A stretch of DNA of 64,000 bases from an uncultured Hyphomonadaceae bacterium (GTDB taxonomy: Bacteria > Pseudomonadota > Alphaproteobacteria > Caulobacterales > Hyphomonadaceae). Made by a program: the position numbers and the translations under genes. The notes under the pieces are model-generated. The model had not been told where the DNA came from. It was given only the letters and a program-made list of their open reading frames with translations, and did not search any database. The stretch spans positions 186,001 to 250,000 of the forward strand of contig CALKFG010000005.1 in the NCBI GenBank assembly GCA_938084575.1. Direction: 5' to 3'. Positions 8,370-19,105 of the stretch are shown here, piece after piece. Positions within the stretch are counted from its first letter, which is position 1. Each line of letters starts with the position of its first letter.

Positions 8370-10648
8370 ACTATTTCTTCTGCGACCCGGTCGACATCGA
8401 AGGCTGCAATCGTTGCCAGATTGACGACATCATTCACCGTGGCGCCGAGCGAGGCAATCTGCACCGATTCAGACATCCCCAGCAGCACCGGACCAATCAC
8501 CGTGGCCCGGCTCATGCTTTCCAACAGGTTGGTCGAGATCGACGCAGAGTGGATGGCTGGCATCACAAGAATATTCGCCGCGCCGGTCAGGCGCGAGAAG
8601 GGATACAGCATCTTGTGCATGGGGTTGAGGGCCATCTCGGCCGAAATGTCGCCCTCATACTCAAAGTCGATGTCGTCCATGCCATCAAGCAGGGCGACGG
8701 CTTCCCGAACCTTTTCGGCCCGCTCTCCCATCGGATTGCCAAAGGTCGAGTAGGACACGAAGGCCACGCGTGGGACGAAGCCGAGACCCCTCGCCCCCTT
8801 GGCCGCTTCGCGGGCAATGCCAGCCAGGTCTGCGCCGGTCGGAAGTTCCGTCACGCTGGTGTCGGCGATGAAAATCGTCTTGCCGCGGTTCAGGACCATG
8901 GACATGCCAATCAGATTGGCGCCTGGCCGCGGATCAAGGCACAGGCGGACATCGGTCAGGCAGACATCATAGTTGCGGGTCACCCCGGTCACCATGCCGT
9001 CCGCGTCGCCAAGGGCGAGCATACAGCAGCCGAAAATATTGCGATCCTGGTTGACCAGGCGCTGAACGTCGCGCTTGAGGTAACCGCGCCGCTGCAGGCG
9101 GCCGTAAAGATAGTCGGTGTAGTCTGTATTCCGGTCTGACAGCCGCGCATTGATGATTTCAAGTGCGCCTCTCGGGACGCCCATCTGCTCCATGCTGCGT
9201 TCAACCTGATCCACCCGACCGATCAGGAGGGGGTGGCCGAGGCCCTGATTCTTGAATGACCAGGCGGCGCGGACCACTTGGGGCTCTTCGCCTTCCGCGA
9301 AGACGATCCGGCGCTGATTGGGACGTATATTCGACTGAATGGATTGCAGGAAGCTGGCTGTTGGATCGAGGCGGCGGGCGAGAGACTGACGGTATTCCTC
9401 CATGTCCTCGATCGGCTTGCGCGCAACCCCGGTATCCATCGCAGCCTGGGCCACGAAGGGCGGAATAAAGCTGATCAGGCGCGGGTCAAACGGGGTCGGT
9501 ATAATATAGTCGCGTCCGAACATGGGACGGGCCCCATGATAGGCTGCCGCCACTTCGTCGGGAACATCTTCCCGGGCCAGCTCGGCCAGGGCGTGGGCAG
9601 CTGCCACTTTCATTTCTTCATTGATGCTGCGGGCCCGGACATCAAGGGCGCCGCGGAAGATGTACGGAAAGCCAAGCACATTATTGACCTGATTGGGATA
9701 GTCGGACCGTCCCGTGGCGATGATCGCGTCGCCGCGGACCTGCCGGATCTCCTCAGGTGTGATTTCCGGGTCAGGGTTTGCCATGGCGAAAATAATTGGA
9801 TTGGCGGCCATGGACCGCACCATGTCCTGGGTCACCGCGCCCTGTATGGACAGGCCAAGGAAGCAATCCGCGCCGTCCATGGCTTCTGCCAGCGTGCGCT
9901 TGTCCGTCTTGACGGTGAAGGCAGATTTGAACTGGTCCATGCGCTCGGTCCGGCCCTCATACAGGACCCCCTTGCTGTCACAGAGCAGAATGTTTTCGCC
10001 GCGGACACCCAGATGCCGGATCAGTCCGGATACCGACAGGCCGGCGGCGCCGGCGCCGGAGACGGCCACTTTCAGATCTTCCATCTTCCGCCCAGTAATG
10101 TGGCAGGCATTGATCAGGCCGGCGGCGGCGATGATCGCGGTCCCGTGCTGGTCATCGTGAAAGACGGGAACATTGAGTTCCTCGCGCAGGCGTTGCTCGA
10201 TAATGAAGCAATCCGGCGAGGCGATGTCTTCAAGGTTGATGCCGCCCCAGCTCGCGCCGATATTCCGGACCACGGTGCAAAATTCATCGGCGTCCTTGGT
10301 GGTGACCTCGACGTCGAAACTGTCAATGTCGGCAAAGCGCTTAAACAGAACGGCCTTGCCCTCCATGACCGGCTTCGAGGCCATGGGTCCGAGATCCCCG
10401 AGACCCAGGATTGCGGTGCCATTGGAGATCACGGCAACCGTATTGCCCTTGGCGGTGTATTCATAAGCAAGGTCTTCGTCTTCAGCGATGGCCTTGACCG
10501 GAACTGCGACGCCCGGGCTGTACGCGAGCGACAGGTCGCGCTGTGTGCCCATTGGCTTGGTCGGCAGCATGGACAGCTTGCCTGGAACGGGATGGGCGTG
10601 AAAATCAAGAGCTTCCTGATCGGTGAAGCTGGGGCGTTTTGACGACAT
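8360..10648 (-). CDS. maeB: NADP-dependent malic enzyme with phosphotransacetylase-like C-terminal domain
   Basis: Oxidative decarboxylation of malate to pyruvate with NADPH formation. The 762-residue size is that of the MaeB fusion: an N-terminal malic enzyme (about 1-420, with [33 protein letters not shown], and the NAD(P)-binding [11 protein letters not shown]) joined to a phosphotransacetylase-like domain (about 430-762, starting at [23 protein letters not shown]). The C-terminal domain in this family is regulatory (acetyl-CoA sensing) rather than catalytic. Transcribed divergently from mutS. The stop codon sits inside the end of the AmpG-like gene. Confidence 0.95.
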   Translation of the reverse strand: MSSKRPSFTDQEALDFHAHPVPGKLSMLPTKPMGTQRDLSLAYSPGVAVPVKAIAEDEDLAYEYTAKGNTVAVISNGTAILGLGDLGPMASKPVMEGKAVLFKRFADIDSFDVEVTTKDADEFCTVVRNIGASWGGINLEDIASPDCFIIEQRLREELNVPVFHDDQHGTAIIAAAGLINACHITGRKMEDLKVAVSGAGAAGLSVSGLIRHLGVRGENILLCDSKGVLYEGRTERMDQFKSAFTVKTDKRTLAEAMDGADCFLGLSIQGAVTQDMVRSMAANPIIFAMANPDPEITPEEIRQVRGDAIIATGRSDYPNQVNNVLGFPYIFRGALDVRARSINEEMKVAAAHALAELAREDVPDEVAAAYHGARPMFGRDYIIPTPFDPRLISFIPPFVAQAAMDTGVARKPIEDMEEYRQSLARRLDPTASFLQSIQSNIRPNQRRIVFAEGEEPQVVRAAWSFKNQGLGHPLLIGRVDQVERSMEQMGVPRGALEIINARLSDRNTDYTDYLYGRLQRRGYLKRDVQRLVNQDRNIFGCCMLALGDADGMVTGVTRNYDVCLTDVRLCLDPRPGANLIGMSMVLNRGKTIFIADTSVTELPTGADLAGIAREAAKGARGLGFVPRVAFVSYSTFGNPMGERAEKVREAVALLDGMDDIDFEYEGDISAEMALNPMHKMLYPFSRLTGAANILVMPAIHSASISTNLLESMSRATVIGPVLLGMSESVQIASLGATVNDVVNLATIAAFDVDRVAEEIVQA

Positions 10649-10772
10649 TGATCTGGGGTTCCGGCTGAGTGGGGGCGGGGTTGGCTGCTGGCAGTGTCCT
10701 AAGCCGGTCTGTAAGGGGGGACAAGCGGGGGGCGATGTTCTATTTAGGTCTCGCGCGGAAAAAATCGGGAAG

Positions 10773-13484
10773 ATGATGGCAAGAACATCTGGTCAGGACA
10801 GGCCTGCAGCGGCGGAAGGTAAGGGCCCGACGCCGTTTATGGTGCAGTATCTTGACCTCAAGTCGCGGCATCCCGATGCCCTGCTTTTTTTTCGCATGGG
10901 CGACTTCTATGAATTGTTTTTTGACGATGCCCGCATCGCGGCAGACATTCTCAACATTACCCTGACCGCGCGCGGGGCGCATGAGGGTGAGCCGATTCCA
11001 ATGGCCGGTGTCCCTTATCACGCTGCGGAAGGCTATCTTGCGCGCCTGATCCGCGCCGGGCAGCGCGTCGCGGTGTGTGAGCAGACCGAGACGCCGGAAC
11101 AGGCCCGCAAGCGTGCCGGGTCCAAGGCGCTGGTGCAACGCGAGATTGTCCGGATCGTCACGCCGGGAACGTTGACCGAAGAGGCGCTTCTGATCCCCCG
11201 TCAGGGTCAGGCCCTGATCGCGATCGGCTTTGCCGCGGGCGGGGCTGAGGCTGGTCTCGCCGCCTGCGACGTGTCAACGGGGCAATTCGAGGTCAGGCCA
11301 TTAAAGCCGGGCGATCTCAGCGAAACGCTGTCGGCCCGACCCGTATCCGAACTGCTTCTGAGCGAAACCGATGTGTTGCGACCAGACTGTGTCTTGGCTC
11401 TGGAAACACTGGGCCTTAAGCCGACGTTGCGGCCCCCCACGGTCGCGACCGCCGCGACCGGGGAGCGGTTGCTGAAACAGGCATTCAAGCTGGCGACCCT
11501 GGACGCCTTTGGGGCATTCAGCCGGGCTGAGCTCGCCGCCTGTGCCCTGTTGATCGAGTATCTCAGCCTGACCCAGGCGGGGGCGGAAATTCGACTCAAT
11601 CCCCCAAGCCGGCGCGCAGGGCCGGCGCATATGGCCATTGATGCGGCGACGCGGGCCAGCCTGGAAATTGATCGCGCCCTGAATTCCGGCCGCCCGGGCA
11701 GCCTGCTGCATTGCATTGACCGGACGTTGACGGCGCCCGGCGCCCGTTTGCTGGCGGCCAGACTGGCGGAGCCCGAGACTGATCTGGCCGGGATTGAAGC
11801 GCGCCATGCGGCGGTGAGTTTTTTTCTGAGCGAAGCCGATCTGCGGCACAATGTGCGCTCAAGACTGCAGTCAACCCCGGATCTTGAGCGGGCGCGCGGG
11901 CGGATCCGTCTCGGCCGGGGAGGACCACGCGACCTCGCCGCGATTGGCCAGGCCCTGCGCTCGGGGGAAGCCTGCGTTGCCGAAATCGCCCGGCACCGTG
12001 TTGTCATTCCCGACATTCTGGAGGCGGCCTGTCGGGGCCTGACCCTGAGTCACGCGCCCGACATGGCCGGGTTGGCGGGCGATCTGGAAAAGGCGCTGGC
12101 CGGGGATCTTCCCGTCCTGGCACGGGACGGGGGATTCGTGGCCGTTGGATGGGACACGGCGCTCGACGAGGCCCGGGGGCTGAAAGCAGACAGCCGCAAG
12201 GTCATTCTTGAGCTGCAGCAAACCTATATTGAGCAGACGGGCATTTCGGCCCTGAAAATCAAGTTCAATAATGTCCTGGGTTATTTTGTCGACGTGCCGG
12301 CCCGCGCGGCGGACCCCCTGATGCGTGCGCCTCTGGCCGAGACATTCATTCACCGCCAGACTCTGGCATCGAATGTCCGCTTTTCGACCACTGAACTGAA
12401 TGTCCTTGCAGGAAAGATTTCGCGGGCGGAGGACAGCGCCCGGGCGCGGGAAATGGCGATATACGACACCTTTTGTCACCGGGTTGAGGCGTGTGCCGAG
12501 CCGCTTGCCATGGCGGCGGCGGCACTCGCGGAAATCGATGTCGCCGCGGCCAATGCGGGTTGGGCAGATGAGACCGACAGCGTCCGGCCAGAGCTTTGCG
12601 AGGGATCGGTTTTTCACGCCGAGGGCCTGCGGCACCCCGTGGTGGAGGCGGCTCTTCGCCAGACCGGCAGCGGGTTCACGGCCAATCATATCCACCTCGA
12701 TGCCCAGGGTGAGACGGCGCCGCGTCTGGGCTTGGTGACCGGTCCAAACATGGCCGGCAAGTCGACCTATCTGCGCCAGGCCTGCCTCGCGGTGGTTCTG
12801 GCACAGTCGGGCTGCTTTGTGCCGGCGCGCTCGCTGCGCCTTGGTCTGGTCGACCGGATCTTTTCCAGGGTCGGGGCCAGCGATGACCTGGCCCGCGGCC
12901 GGTCGACATTCATGGTGGAAATGGTGGAAACGGCGACCATTCTGAATCAGGCAACGGCACGCAGTTTTGTCATTCTTGATGAAGTCGGGCGCGGTACATC
13001 GACCTATGACGGGTTGGCAATTGCATGGGCTGCGGTCGAGCATTTGCACAATGTGAACCGATGCCGGGCCTTGTTCGCCACACATTATCACGAGCTGACC
13101 GGTCTTGCTGACGAGCTGCCGCATGCCACCAACCTGTCCCTGCGGGCCAGGGAATGGAAGCAGGACCTGGTCTTCCTGCACGAGGTGCAGCCTGGTCCGG
13201 CCGACCGGTCCTATGGGGTCCAGGTCGCCCGCCTGGCGGGACTGCCCCGCGCGGCCGTCAAGCGCGCCGAGCAGGTGCTGATCCGGCTGGAGGCCAAGCC
13301 GGGCAGTGTAGAGGTTTTGCCGCTTTTTGCCGCAGCTCCGCAGCCTCCTCTTGCGGCGGCACCAACTGAGCCGGATCCCGTCCGCCGTGTCCTCGATGCC
13401 GTCGATCCGGACACGCTCAGCCCCCGCGAGGCGCTTGAGCTCGTTTACAGGTTAAAGGCGGTGCCGCCGGAGGGTGGCGCCTGA
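10773..13484 (+). CDS. mutS: DNA mismatch repair protein MutS
   Basis: Mismatch-recognition ATPase of about 903 residues, normal for MutS. The mismatch-binding N-domain shows [21 protein letters not shown] with the RMGDFYELF Phe-x-Glu motif. Connector, core and clamp domains follow, then the ABC-type ATPase with Walker A GPNMAGKS (657-664), signature STFMVEM, Walker [13 protein letters not shown] and the switch His region [11 protein letters not shown] codons at 10773 and 10776 are both possible starts; upstream reading-frame extension lacks conservation. It has a free divergent promoter region of about 120 nt shared with maeB. Confidence 0.97.
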   Translation: MMARTSGQDRPAAAEGKGPTPFMVQYLDLKSRHPDALLFFRMGDFYELFFDDARIAADILNITLTARGAHEGEPIPMAGVPYHAAEGYLARLIRAGQRVAVCEQTETPEQARKRAGSKALVQREIVRIVTPGTLTEEALLIPRQGQALIAIGFAAGGAEAGLAACDVSTGQFEVRPLKPGDLSETLSARPVSELLLSETDVLRPDCVLALETLGLKPTLRPPTVATAATGERLLKQAFKLATLDAFGAFSRAELAACALLIEYLSLTQAGAEIRLNPPSRRAGPAHMAIDAATRASLEIDRALNSGRPGSLLHCIDRTLTAPGARLLAARLAEPETDLAGIEARHAAVSFFLSEADLRHNVRSRLQSTPDLERARGRIRLGRGGPRDLAAIGQALRSGEACVAEIARHRVVIPDILEAACRGLTLSHAPDMAGLAGDLEKALAGDLPVLARDGGFVAVGWDTALDEARGLKADSRKVILELQQTYIEQTGISALKIKFNNVLGYFVDVPARAADPLMRAPLAETFIHRQTLASNVRFSTTELNVLAGKISRAEDSARAREMAIYDTFCHRVEACAEPLAMAAAALAEIDVAAANAGWADETDSVRPELCEGSVFHAEGLRHPVVEAALRQTGSGFTANHIHLDAQGETAPRLGLVTGPNMAGKSTYLRQACLAVVLAQSGCFVPARSLRLGLVDRIFSRVGASDDLARGRSTFMVEMVETATILNQATARSFVILDEVGRGTSTYDGLAIAWAAVEHLHNVNRCRALFATHYHELTGLADELPHATNLSLRAREWKQDLVFLHEVQPGPADRSYGVQVARLAGLPRAAVKRAEQVLIRLEAKPGSVEVLPLFAAAPQPPLAAAPTEPDPVRRVLDAVDPDTLSPREALELVYRLKAVPPEGGA

Positions 13485-13599
13485 GGCCCGGGCGCCTTCG
13501 ACACAGGCTGGCTCGACCTTGCGCATCGTTTAGATTACGGAGCCGCCATTGCCGCGAGAAAAACACCATGGCAAACAGATGGTGACGATGAGGGAACCG

Positions 13600-14376
13600 A
13601 TGGCTTACGAAACACTTCTCACCGAAGTTGATGGCGCGGTCGCGCTGATCACCCTGAACCGCCCCGACGCGCTCAATGCTTTCAACAATCAGCTGATGGA
13701 TGAACTAACCACGGCGCTGGATCGGTTTGACGCCGACCCCGCGATTGGATGTGTCGTGATTACCGGGTCGAAGAAAGCTTTTGCAGCGGGTGCTGACATC
13801 AAGGAGATGCGCGAACTCGACTATATGAAGGCCTATTATGAGGACTTCATTACCCGCAACTGGGAGCGCGCTGCACGAATGCGCAAACCTCTAATTGCTG
13901 CGGTGAACGGCTATGCTCTGGGCGGAGGGTGCGAGCTGGCCATGATGTGCGATTTCATCCTGGCGGGCGAAAAAGCCAAGTTTGGTCAGCCCGAGATCAC
14001 CATCGGTGTGTCACCGGGTGCCGGGGGAACGCAGCGCCTGACCCGATATGCGGGAAAGTCCAAGGCAATGGAAATGTGCCTGACCGGACGCATGATGGAT
14101 GCGGAGGAAGCAGAACGCTGCGGTCTGGTGTCTCGGGTCGTTCCTGTAGATGAGCTGGTTGAAGAGGCTCGGGCCGTCGCCAAGAAGATCGCCGCAATGC
14201 CGCGTGCCGCCGCGATGCTGACCAAGGAAATGATCAACGCCGCTTACGAAACGCCCCTTAGCCAGGGCGTGATGCTGGAGCGACGGTTGTTTCACTCTCT
14301 GTTTGCCACCGAAGACCAGGTTGAGGGCATGGCGGCCTTTGTGGAAAAGCGTCAGCCGCATTTCAAAAATTTGTAG
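13600..14376 (+). CDS. Enoyl-CoA hydratase (crotonase family)
   Basis: A 258-residue crotonase that hydrates trans-2-enoyl-CoA in fatty acid beta-oxidation. The oxyanion-hole segment ([13 protein letters not shown]), the first catalytic Glu in [13 protein letters not shown] and the second Glu in [20 protein letters not shown] are all present, together with the C-terminal A...TKEMIN...E helix pattern. ATG 13600 is chosen because AGGGAA lies 3-8 nt before it and the homologous start MAYETLL fits; in-frame ATGs at 13579 and 13588 also exist. The adjacency to mutS and rpsT seems incidental. Confidence 0.93.
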   Translation: MAYETLLTEVDGAVALITLNRPDALNAFNNQLMDELTTALDRFDADPAIGCVVITGSKKAFAAGADIKEMRELDYMKAYYEDFITRNWERAARMRKPLIAAVNGYALGGGCELAMMCDFILAGEKAKFGQPEITIGVSPGAGGTQRLTRYAGKSKAMEMCLTGRMMDAEEAERCGLVSRVVPVDELVEEARAVAKKIAAMPRAAAMLTKEMINAAYETPLSQGVMLERRLFHSLFATEDQVEGMAAFVEKRQPHFKNL

Positions 14377-14411
14377 CTGCGGAGAAATGCTTTTTCGCCC
14401 CACCGAGTCTA

Positions 14412-14440
14412 TTGACGTGGGGGCGTCGGTTAGGTAGTCA
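14412..14440 (+). promoter_or_regulatory. Candidate housekeeping promoter for rpsT
   Basis: TTGACG (14412-14417) and TAGTCA (14435-14440) are separated by 17 nt and lie just upstream of rpsT. The -35 box is a near-perfect match; the -10 box is weak (3 of 6 positions). Assignment is by pattern and position only. Confidence 0.4.
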
Positions 14441-14478
14441 CGCGCTTCCGCGACAGTTGCGGGCTCGAGGAGTTTGTT

Positions 14479-14742
14479 ATGGCCAATACAAAATCAGCCA
14501 AAAAGATGGTTCGTAAGATTGCTCAGCGGACCGCCGTGAACACGGCCCGCCGGTCACGCATGCGGACGTTTGTTCGCAAGGTTGAGGAAGCCATCACATC
14601 TGGCGATAAGTCGGCGGCACAGGAAGCCCTTCGCGTGGCCCAGCCTGAGATCATGCGTGCGGCGGGTCATGGGGTGCTGCACAAGAACACCTCTTCCCGC
14701 AAGATTTCGCGCCTGTCGGCCCGCATTCGTGCAATGGGCTGA
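14479..14742 (+). CDS. rpsT: 30S ribosomal protein S20 (bS20)
   Basis: Small-subunit protein that binds the 5' domain of 16S rRNA. At 87 residues it has the expected length and signature: [17 protein letters not shown] at the N-terminus, the [14 protein letters not shown] helix and the Lys/Arg-rich end ([19 protein letters not shown]). A strong AGGAG site precedes the ATG. The rpsT-dnaA pair is a conserved alphaproteobacterial arrangement (for example in Caulobacter). Confidence 0.97.
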   Translation: MANTKSAKKMVRKIAQRTAVNTARRSRMRTFVRKVEEAITSGDKSAAQEALRVAQPEIMRAAGHGVLHKNTSSRKISRLSARIRAMG

Positions 14743-15193
14743 GACGCGCCCTAAACCGTCTCTGTACAAACCAAATTTATGATCGCGACCGTTAACCGGC
14801 GGGCTCATTCCTATGTCGCCGGGCGCGTCATCGGGACATGGCCTGGTCCTGACCTCCGGCGCCGGCGGGTGCGTCTCCTTTAGCGGCCGCAATGGCGCTA
14901 TAAGGCCGGTCAACAAAGGCGGTTATGAAAACGACTGACAAAAATTATTAAAAAATTAACAGCCGCAACAAGGGGTTTCTCGGAGTCAACAGGCCATGGC
15001 GGGAGAATATTATTTTTCGCCTATTGCGTCTGAAAACCCACTCTGGTTTACTCAAAATCTAATCGGAAAGTCCTCTGTGTACAGCGTAATATGGGCTTGA
15101 TTCTCGCGGATCAGGTAGAGGCTCTTTATATAAAAATTATCCTGCTTTCTGGCGTCAGGGGGCCAGCAAGCTGAGATCTGTAAGGGGCGAAAG
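14743..15193. promoter_or_regulatory. dnaA leader/promoter region with AT-rich block, CtrA-like box and two GANTC sites
   Basis: A gene-free stretch of 451 nt. It is GC-rich for the first 190 nt and clearly AT-rich from about 14930. It holds TTAT-N7-TTAAC (14945-14960), one mismatch from the CtrA consensus TTAA-N7-TTAA(C), and two CcrM-type sites, GAGTC (14983-14987) and GATTC (15099-15103). A TTTATATAA stretch occurs near 15125. No cluster of DnaA boxes was found, so I do not call an origin. Cell-cycle control of dnaA by CtrA, GcrA and CcrM is known in Caulobacter; its use here is inferred. Confidence 0.45.
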
Positions 15194-16666
15194 ATGGGGG
15201 TTATGGGGAGTATCGACTCGCGTCTGAACGGCGAGGCTCCAATGCCAAAGAACGTGACGAAAGACGGTCCCGGAGCGCATGAATTGTGGCTTCGTGCTGT
15301 TGAGGTCGTGCGGGGGCGCCAGCCCGCTGAGTCCTACACGAACTGGCTGGCGTCGGTCCGGTTTGTCGCTGAGGTGAACAAAGCTATCCTGATCGCCGCC
15401 AAGGATCCTCTGACGCTCGACCGGATCGAGTCGGAATTCGCGCGCCCGCTGCAAAAGGCGTGGCGGCAGCTTGACCCCAAGGGGCGCCGGTTGCGGTTCC
15501 AGCTTTGGTCGCGGATTGATGCCGAGATCCGCGACATGGTCGGCAATCCCTGGGCGACCCCCGGCGTTTCGGTCAGCCCGGACGTCCCGGTGCGGTCCGC
15601 CTGCGCCACCGGTCCTGGCCAAAGCATGACGTTTGCCAGCCTCGTCGAGGGGGATTCGAACCACCGGGCGGTTGGCCTGGCGCGCCGGTTGGCGAGCGGG
15701 GCGCCGATCCCCGCGGGCATTATCGTGGTGTATGGGCAGCCGGGAACGGGCAAGACTCACCTTCTCAAGGCGATCCAGTCCGCTGCTGCCGGATCCGGAG
15801 ATACCCGGCGCATGGCGTATCTGTCCGCCGAGGAGTTCATGACGCGGTTCGTCGAGGGCGCGCGGGCGGGAGACACCAAGGAGTTGCAGGCTTTCGTCAA
15901 GCAGAATGAATTGCTGATGATTGATGACCTGCACTGGATTGCCGGAAAGGCGAAGACCGACAAGGCGTTCTTCGGCGCCGTTCGCGCCGTAACATCCGAG
16001 GGCGGTCACGTCATCATTACGGCCGACACGGCGCCTGGGGACATGGTTGGGCTGTCGCGGGAATTGAGCAGCGAGATGCGCGGCGCGGCCGCCGTTGAGG
16101 TCGGTCTTCCCTGTAAGGAGATGCGGCGCGAAATCGTCTGTCGCCATGCCCAGCTGATTGCAGATGGAACGCCGAATTTCATCCTCAGCGACGACATGGT
16201 CGAGCGTATCGTTTCGGCGATCCGCGGTCCCGGGCGGGAATTATGCGGCGTGCTGTGGAGCCTGCAGCTGGAAACCGGCTATGGCGAATATGCGCCGACG
16301 ATGGAGAAGCTGGATACGGTCATTCGCCGAATTGCCGGCGAACCCCGGACACCCAGCCTCGACGACATCAAGAGGGCCTGCATGCAGGTCTTTGATCTTG
16401 GCAAGGCCGAAATTGAAAGCGGCAGCAAGGTCCAGTCGATCTGTCATCCGCGCCAGATCGCCATGTATCTGTCCCGGGTGATGACGCAGAAATCCTATCC
16501 GCAGATTGCAATGGTCTATCGGAAGAAGGATCATACCACGGTGCTACACGCCTATCGCAAGGTTAAACGGGCTCTGGAGGCAGGAGATGCCGACATGGTT
16601 GCCGATATCGAGCGAGCCCAGCAGGGGATTTACGAGCGCCTCGCCACTCTAGACGCGCGGTCCTAG
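15194..16666 (+). CDS. dnaA: Chromosomal replication initiator DnaA, sequence-divergent
   Basis: A 490-residue DnaA by position and overall architecture: domain I (about 27-100), a short linker, AAA+ domain III and a helix-turn-helix domain IV with KKDHTTVLHAYRKV near the C-terminus. Several motifs are unusual. Walker A is GQPGTGKTH (about 180-188), Walker B is MIDDLHW, and in a gapless alignment to E. coli the arginine-finger Arg285 (SRF) is Glu (S-S-E-M), with an Arg two residues later. The sensor-II motif (GRELCGVL) and the DHTT base-recognition residues remain. The start ATG has AAGGGG upstream; a second ATG lies 16 codons in. Function as initiator is likely but its ATP switch may differ. 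Confidence 0.9.
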   Translation: MGVMGSIDSRLNGEAPMPKNVTKDGPGAHELWLRAVEVVRGRQPAESYTNWLASVRFVAEVNKAILIAAKDPLTLDRIESEFARPLQKAWRQLDPKGRRLRFQLWSRIDAEIRDMVGNPWATPGVSVSPDVPVRSACATGPGQSMTFASLVEGDSNHRAVGLARRLASGAPIPAGIIVVYGQPGTGKTHLLKAIQSAAAGSGDTRRMAYLSAEEFMTRFVEGARAGDTKELQAFVKQNELLMIDDLHWIAGKAKTDKAFFGAVRAVTSEGGHVIITADTAPGDMVGLSRELSSEMRGAAAVEVGLPCKEMRREIVCRHAQLIADGTPNFILSDDMVERIVSAIRGPGRELCGVLWSLQLETGYGEYAPTMEKLDTVIRRIAGEPRTPSLDDIKRACMQVFDLGKAEIESGSKVQSICHPRQIAMYLSRVMTQKSYPQIAMVYRKKDHTTVLHAYRKVKRALEAGDADMVADIERAQQGIYERLATLDARS

Positions 16667-16815
16667 GCGGTTTTGCCGGCGCTTTCGGTGCCAAGGCTTG
16701 CATTTTGGCCAGAATTCGTAACGGTAGCGTCCCGCGATCGGGTAGGAGCGGGCTGATTCGCCGGGTTTAAAGTGCGGTGACATCCTCGAATTTGGGTCAA
16801 GCAAGAGAAGATGAC

Positions 16816-17934
16816 ATGAAACTGACCATTGAACGCGGCGCGCTGTTAAATGCCCTTTCGCATGTCCAGAACGTGGTGGAGCGACGCAACACGATTCCGA
16901 TCCTGTCGAACATATTAATCGAGGCCAGCGGTCAGGCCGTGCGGTTCACCGCGACCGACCTGGATATCGAGGCGGTGGACAGCGCGGATGCAAAAGTTTC
17001 CCAGGACGGTGCGGTTACGGCGCCCGCCTCCACCCTGTTCGACGTGATCCGTAAACTGCCGACCGGGTCGGATGTTGAGCTTGAGCTGAACCCCGAAAAC
17101 CGCCAGCTGGCGATCCGGTCGGGGCGATCCAATTTCTCCCTGCCAACGCTGCCGGCAACCGATTTCCAGACGATGGTGGCCGACGAGAATGCCACTGAAT
17201 TCAACATTGGTGGGGGCGATTTGCGACGGCTGATCGATAAGACGCGGTTTGCCATTTCGACCGAGGAGACGCGCTATTATCTGAACGGGATCTACCTGCA
17301 CACGATTGAGGGCGATAAGGGGCCCAAGCTGCGGACCGTGGCAACAGACGGCCACCGGCTGGCCCTTGCCGAGGTCGCCGCGCCGAAGGGATCTGATACG
17401 CTTGATGGCGTCATCGTCCCCCGCAAGGCAGTCGGCGAGGTGCGTCGCCTGGTCGATGCGGTTGACGGAGACGTTGCGGTCAGTGTTTCGGATACCAAGA
17501 TCCGCTTCCGCGCCGGCCAGGCACAGCTGACCTCGAAGCTGATCGATGGCTCTTTTCCGGATTATGCCCGGGTCATTCCCAAGGCGAATGAGAAGGCGCT
17601 GATCATCGACAATAAGGCATTTGAAGCGGCCGTGGACCGGGTCTCAACCGTGTCCTCAGAGCGGTCGCGGTCTGTCAAGCTGTCCCTGTCGGCCGGCAAG
17701 CTGGTCCTCGCCGTGTCCAGCGCAGAGTCGGGGCAGGGGCGTGAGGAAATCGAGTGCACCTATGACCAGGACGAGATGGATATTGGCTTTAATGCCAAGT
17801 ATCTTCTGGATGTGACGGCGCAGATCGAAGCCGAGGATGCGCGCTTCCTGTTCAATGATCCGGCATCCCCGGCGCTGGTCCTTGATCCGGGCGATGCAGA
17901 GGCTCAATATGTGCTGATGCCGCTGCGCGTCTGA
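16816..17934 (+). CDS. dnaN: DNA polymerase III sliding clamp (beta subunit)
   Basis: A 372-residue beta clamp, three repeated clamp domains forming a DNA-encircling dimer that tethers the polymerase. Typical family segments are MKLTIERGALLNAL at the start, RNTIPILSNILIEA, the ATDGHRLA loop, RSRSVKLSLS and the C-terminal QYVLMPLRV that forms the protein-binding pocket. ATG 16816 is chosen over an in-frame start 13 codons upstream because it matches the conserved N-terminus. It lies 149 nt after dnaA and 25 nt before recF. Confidence 0.98.
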   Translation: MKLTIERGALLNALSHVQNVVERRNTIPILSNILIEASGQAVRFTATDLDIEAVDSADAKVSQDGAVTAPASTLFDVIRKLPTGSDVELELNPENRQLAIRSGRSNFSLPTLPATDFQTMVADENATEFNIGGGDLRRLIDKTRFAISTEETRYYLNGIYLHTIEGDKGPKLRTVATDGHRLALAEVAAPKGSDTLDGVIVPRKAVGEVRRLVDAVDGDVAVSVSDTKIRFRAGQAQLTSKLIDGSFPDYARVIPKANEKALIIDNKAFEAAVDRVSTVSSERSRSVKLSLSAGKLVLAVSSAESGQGREEIECTYDQDEMDIGFNAKYLLDVTAQIEAEDARFLFNDPASPALVLDPGDAEAQYVLMPLRV

Positions 17935-17959
17935 TCCTGCATGGCATGGACCTTGTCCG

Positions 17960-19066
17960 ATGACGTCTCTCAGCCGGCTGCGGCTAACAGATTTCCGGAA
18001 CCATGCGGCGCTTGATCTGGACCTGACAGGGGCCCCGGTCTGCCTGTTCGGCTCAAATGGCGCGGGCAAAACCAATATACTTGAGGCGCTCAGCCTGCTC
18101 GGCCCGGGACGCGGCCTGCGGACCGCACCGCTTGGGGATCTGGCGCGCCGGGACGGCCCTGGTGCCTGGACCATTTCAGCGATTCTCGACACGGCCCAGA
18201 AAATAGGCGTCGGGCTGGATGTGGACACGCGCACCCCGAAGCGGGTCATTCGTATTGACGGTGCGCCGGCGACGGCAAGTGATCTGGCCGAACGGGTCCG
18301 AATTGTCTGGCTGACCCCGGCAATGGATGGGGTTTTTCGGGGCGGCGCATCGGACCGGCGCCGGTTTTTCGACCGCCAGGTTCTGGCGCATATGCCCGAT
18401 CATGGTCGTATCAGCGCCCAGTATGAGCGCGCCATGCGTGAACGCAATGCGCTGCTGGAGCGGCCGCATGTCGACCCCGCCTGGGCCGATGCTCTGGAGG
18501 CCCGTATGGCGGCGGCAGGCGCCCAGATCATGCTGAACCGCCAGCGTGTTCTCGACCGGTTGCAGGTGTCCGTGAATGATCGCCCGGAGGGATTTTTCCC
18601 CAAGGCAGATCTGGTTCTGGAGGGCGATGTTGAGGGCCGGGTCGAGGCCGGCTGGGACTCCGGGGCGGTTGAGGACGAATTGCGTGTTGCGTTGATGGCC
18701 GGCCGCGGCCGTGACCGGGCGGCAGGCCGGACGCTCAGCGGCCCCCACCGGGCCGACCTGGGCGTGGTGCACCGTCCCAGCGGAGCTCCGGCCGCACAGG
18801 CCTCGACGGGCCAGCAAAAAGCCCTGCTGATCGGCCTGATCCTGGCCAATGCCCGGGCGCTGGTTGCGACGCGCGCGGGCCCATCGCCCCTGATCCTGCT
18901 GGATGAAGCCGCCGCCCATCTTGATGTGCACAGGCGTGCCGCCCTGTTCGATGAGCTGTCGAGCCTCGGCGGACAGGCCTGGCTGACGGGAACCGAGGCT
19001 CTGCTGTTCGAGGCGTTTGCAGATCGTGCTCAGCTCATCGAGGTCAATGACAGCACAGCGGCCTAG
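17960..19066 (+). CDS. recF: DNA replication and repair protein RecF
   Basis: A 368-residue SMC-like ATPase that helps load RecA on gapped DNA. The N-terminal LRLTDFRNH motif, Walker A GSNGAGKT (residues 31-38), the signature-like LSGPHRADL and Walker B LILLDEAAAHLD are all visible. It follows dnaN closely, as in most bacteria. The gene converges on a hydrolase gene rather than leading straight into gyrB. Confidence 0.96.
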   Translation: MTSLSRLRLTDFRNHAALDLDLTGAPVCLFGSNGAGKTNILEALSLLGPGRGLRTAPLGDLARRDGPGAWTISAILDTAQKIGVGLDVDTRTPKRVIRIDGAPATASDLAERVRIVWLTPAMDGVFRGGASDRRRFFDRQVLAHMPDHGRISAQYERAMRERNALLERPHVDPAWADALEARMAAAGAQIMLNRQRVLDRLQVSVNDRPEGFFPKADLVLEGDVEGRVEAGWDSGAVEDELRVALMAGRGRDRAAGRTLSGPHRADLGVVHRPSGAPAAQASTGQQKALLIGLILANARALVATRAGPSPLILLDEAAAHLDVHRRAALFDELSSLGGQAWLTGTEALLFEAFADRAQLIEVNDSTAA

Positions 19067-19083
19067 CCCGCCCGGGCGCCGCG

Positions 19084-19098
19084 ATCCGCTGTGCGGAT
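19084..19098. terminator. Short perfect hairpin in the recF/hydrolase convergent gap
   Basis: ATCCGC-TGT-GCGGAT forms a perfect 6-bp stem with a 3-nt loop in the 39-nt gap between two converging genes. There is no T-run, so termination on either strand is only a suggestion. Confidence 0.3.
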
Positions 19099-19105
19099 GG
19101 CCGGC

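Noticed and set aside
9278-13181. Very long antisense open frames opposite maeB and mutS
   Set aside because: They are a by-product of high GC content and codon bias on the real strand and show no protein-family features.
14743-15193. oriC between rpsT and dnaA
   Set aside because: AT-rich block is present but no group of DnaA boxes; in related bacteria the origin is often elsewhere, so only regulatory content is claimed.
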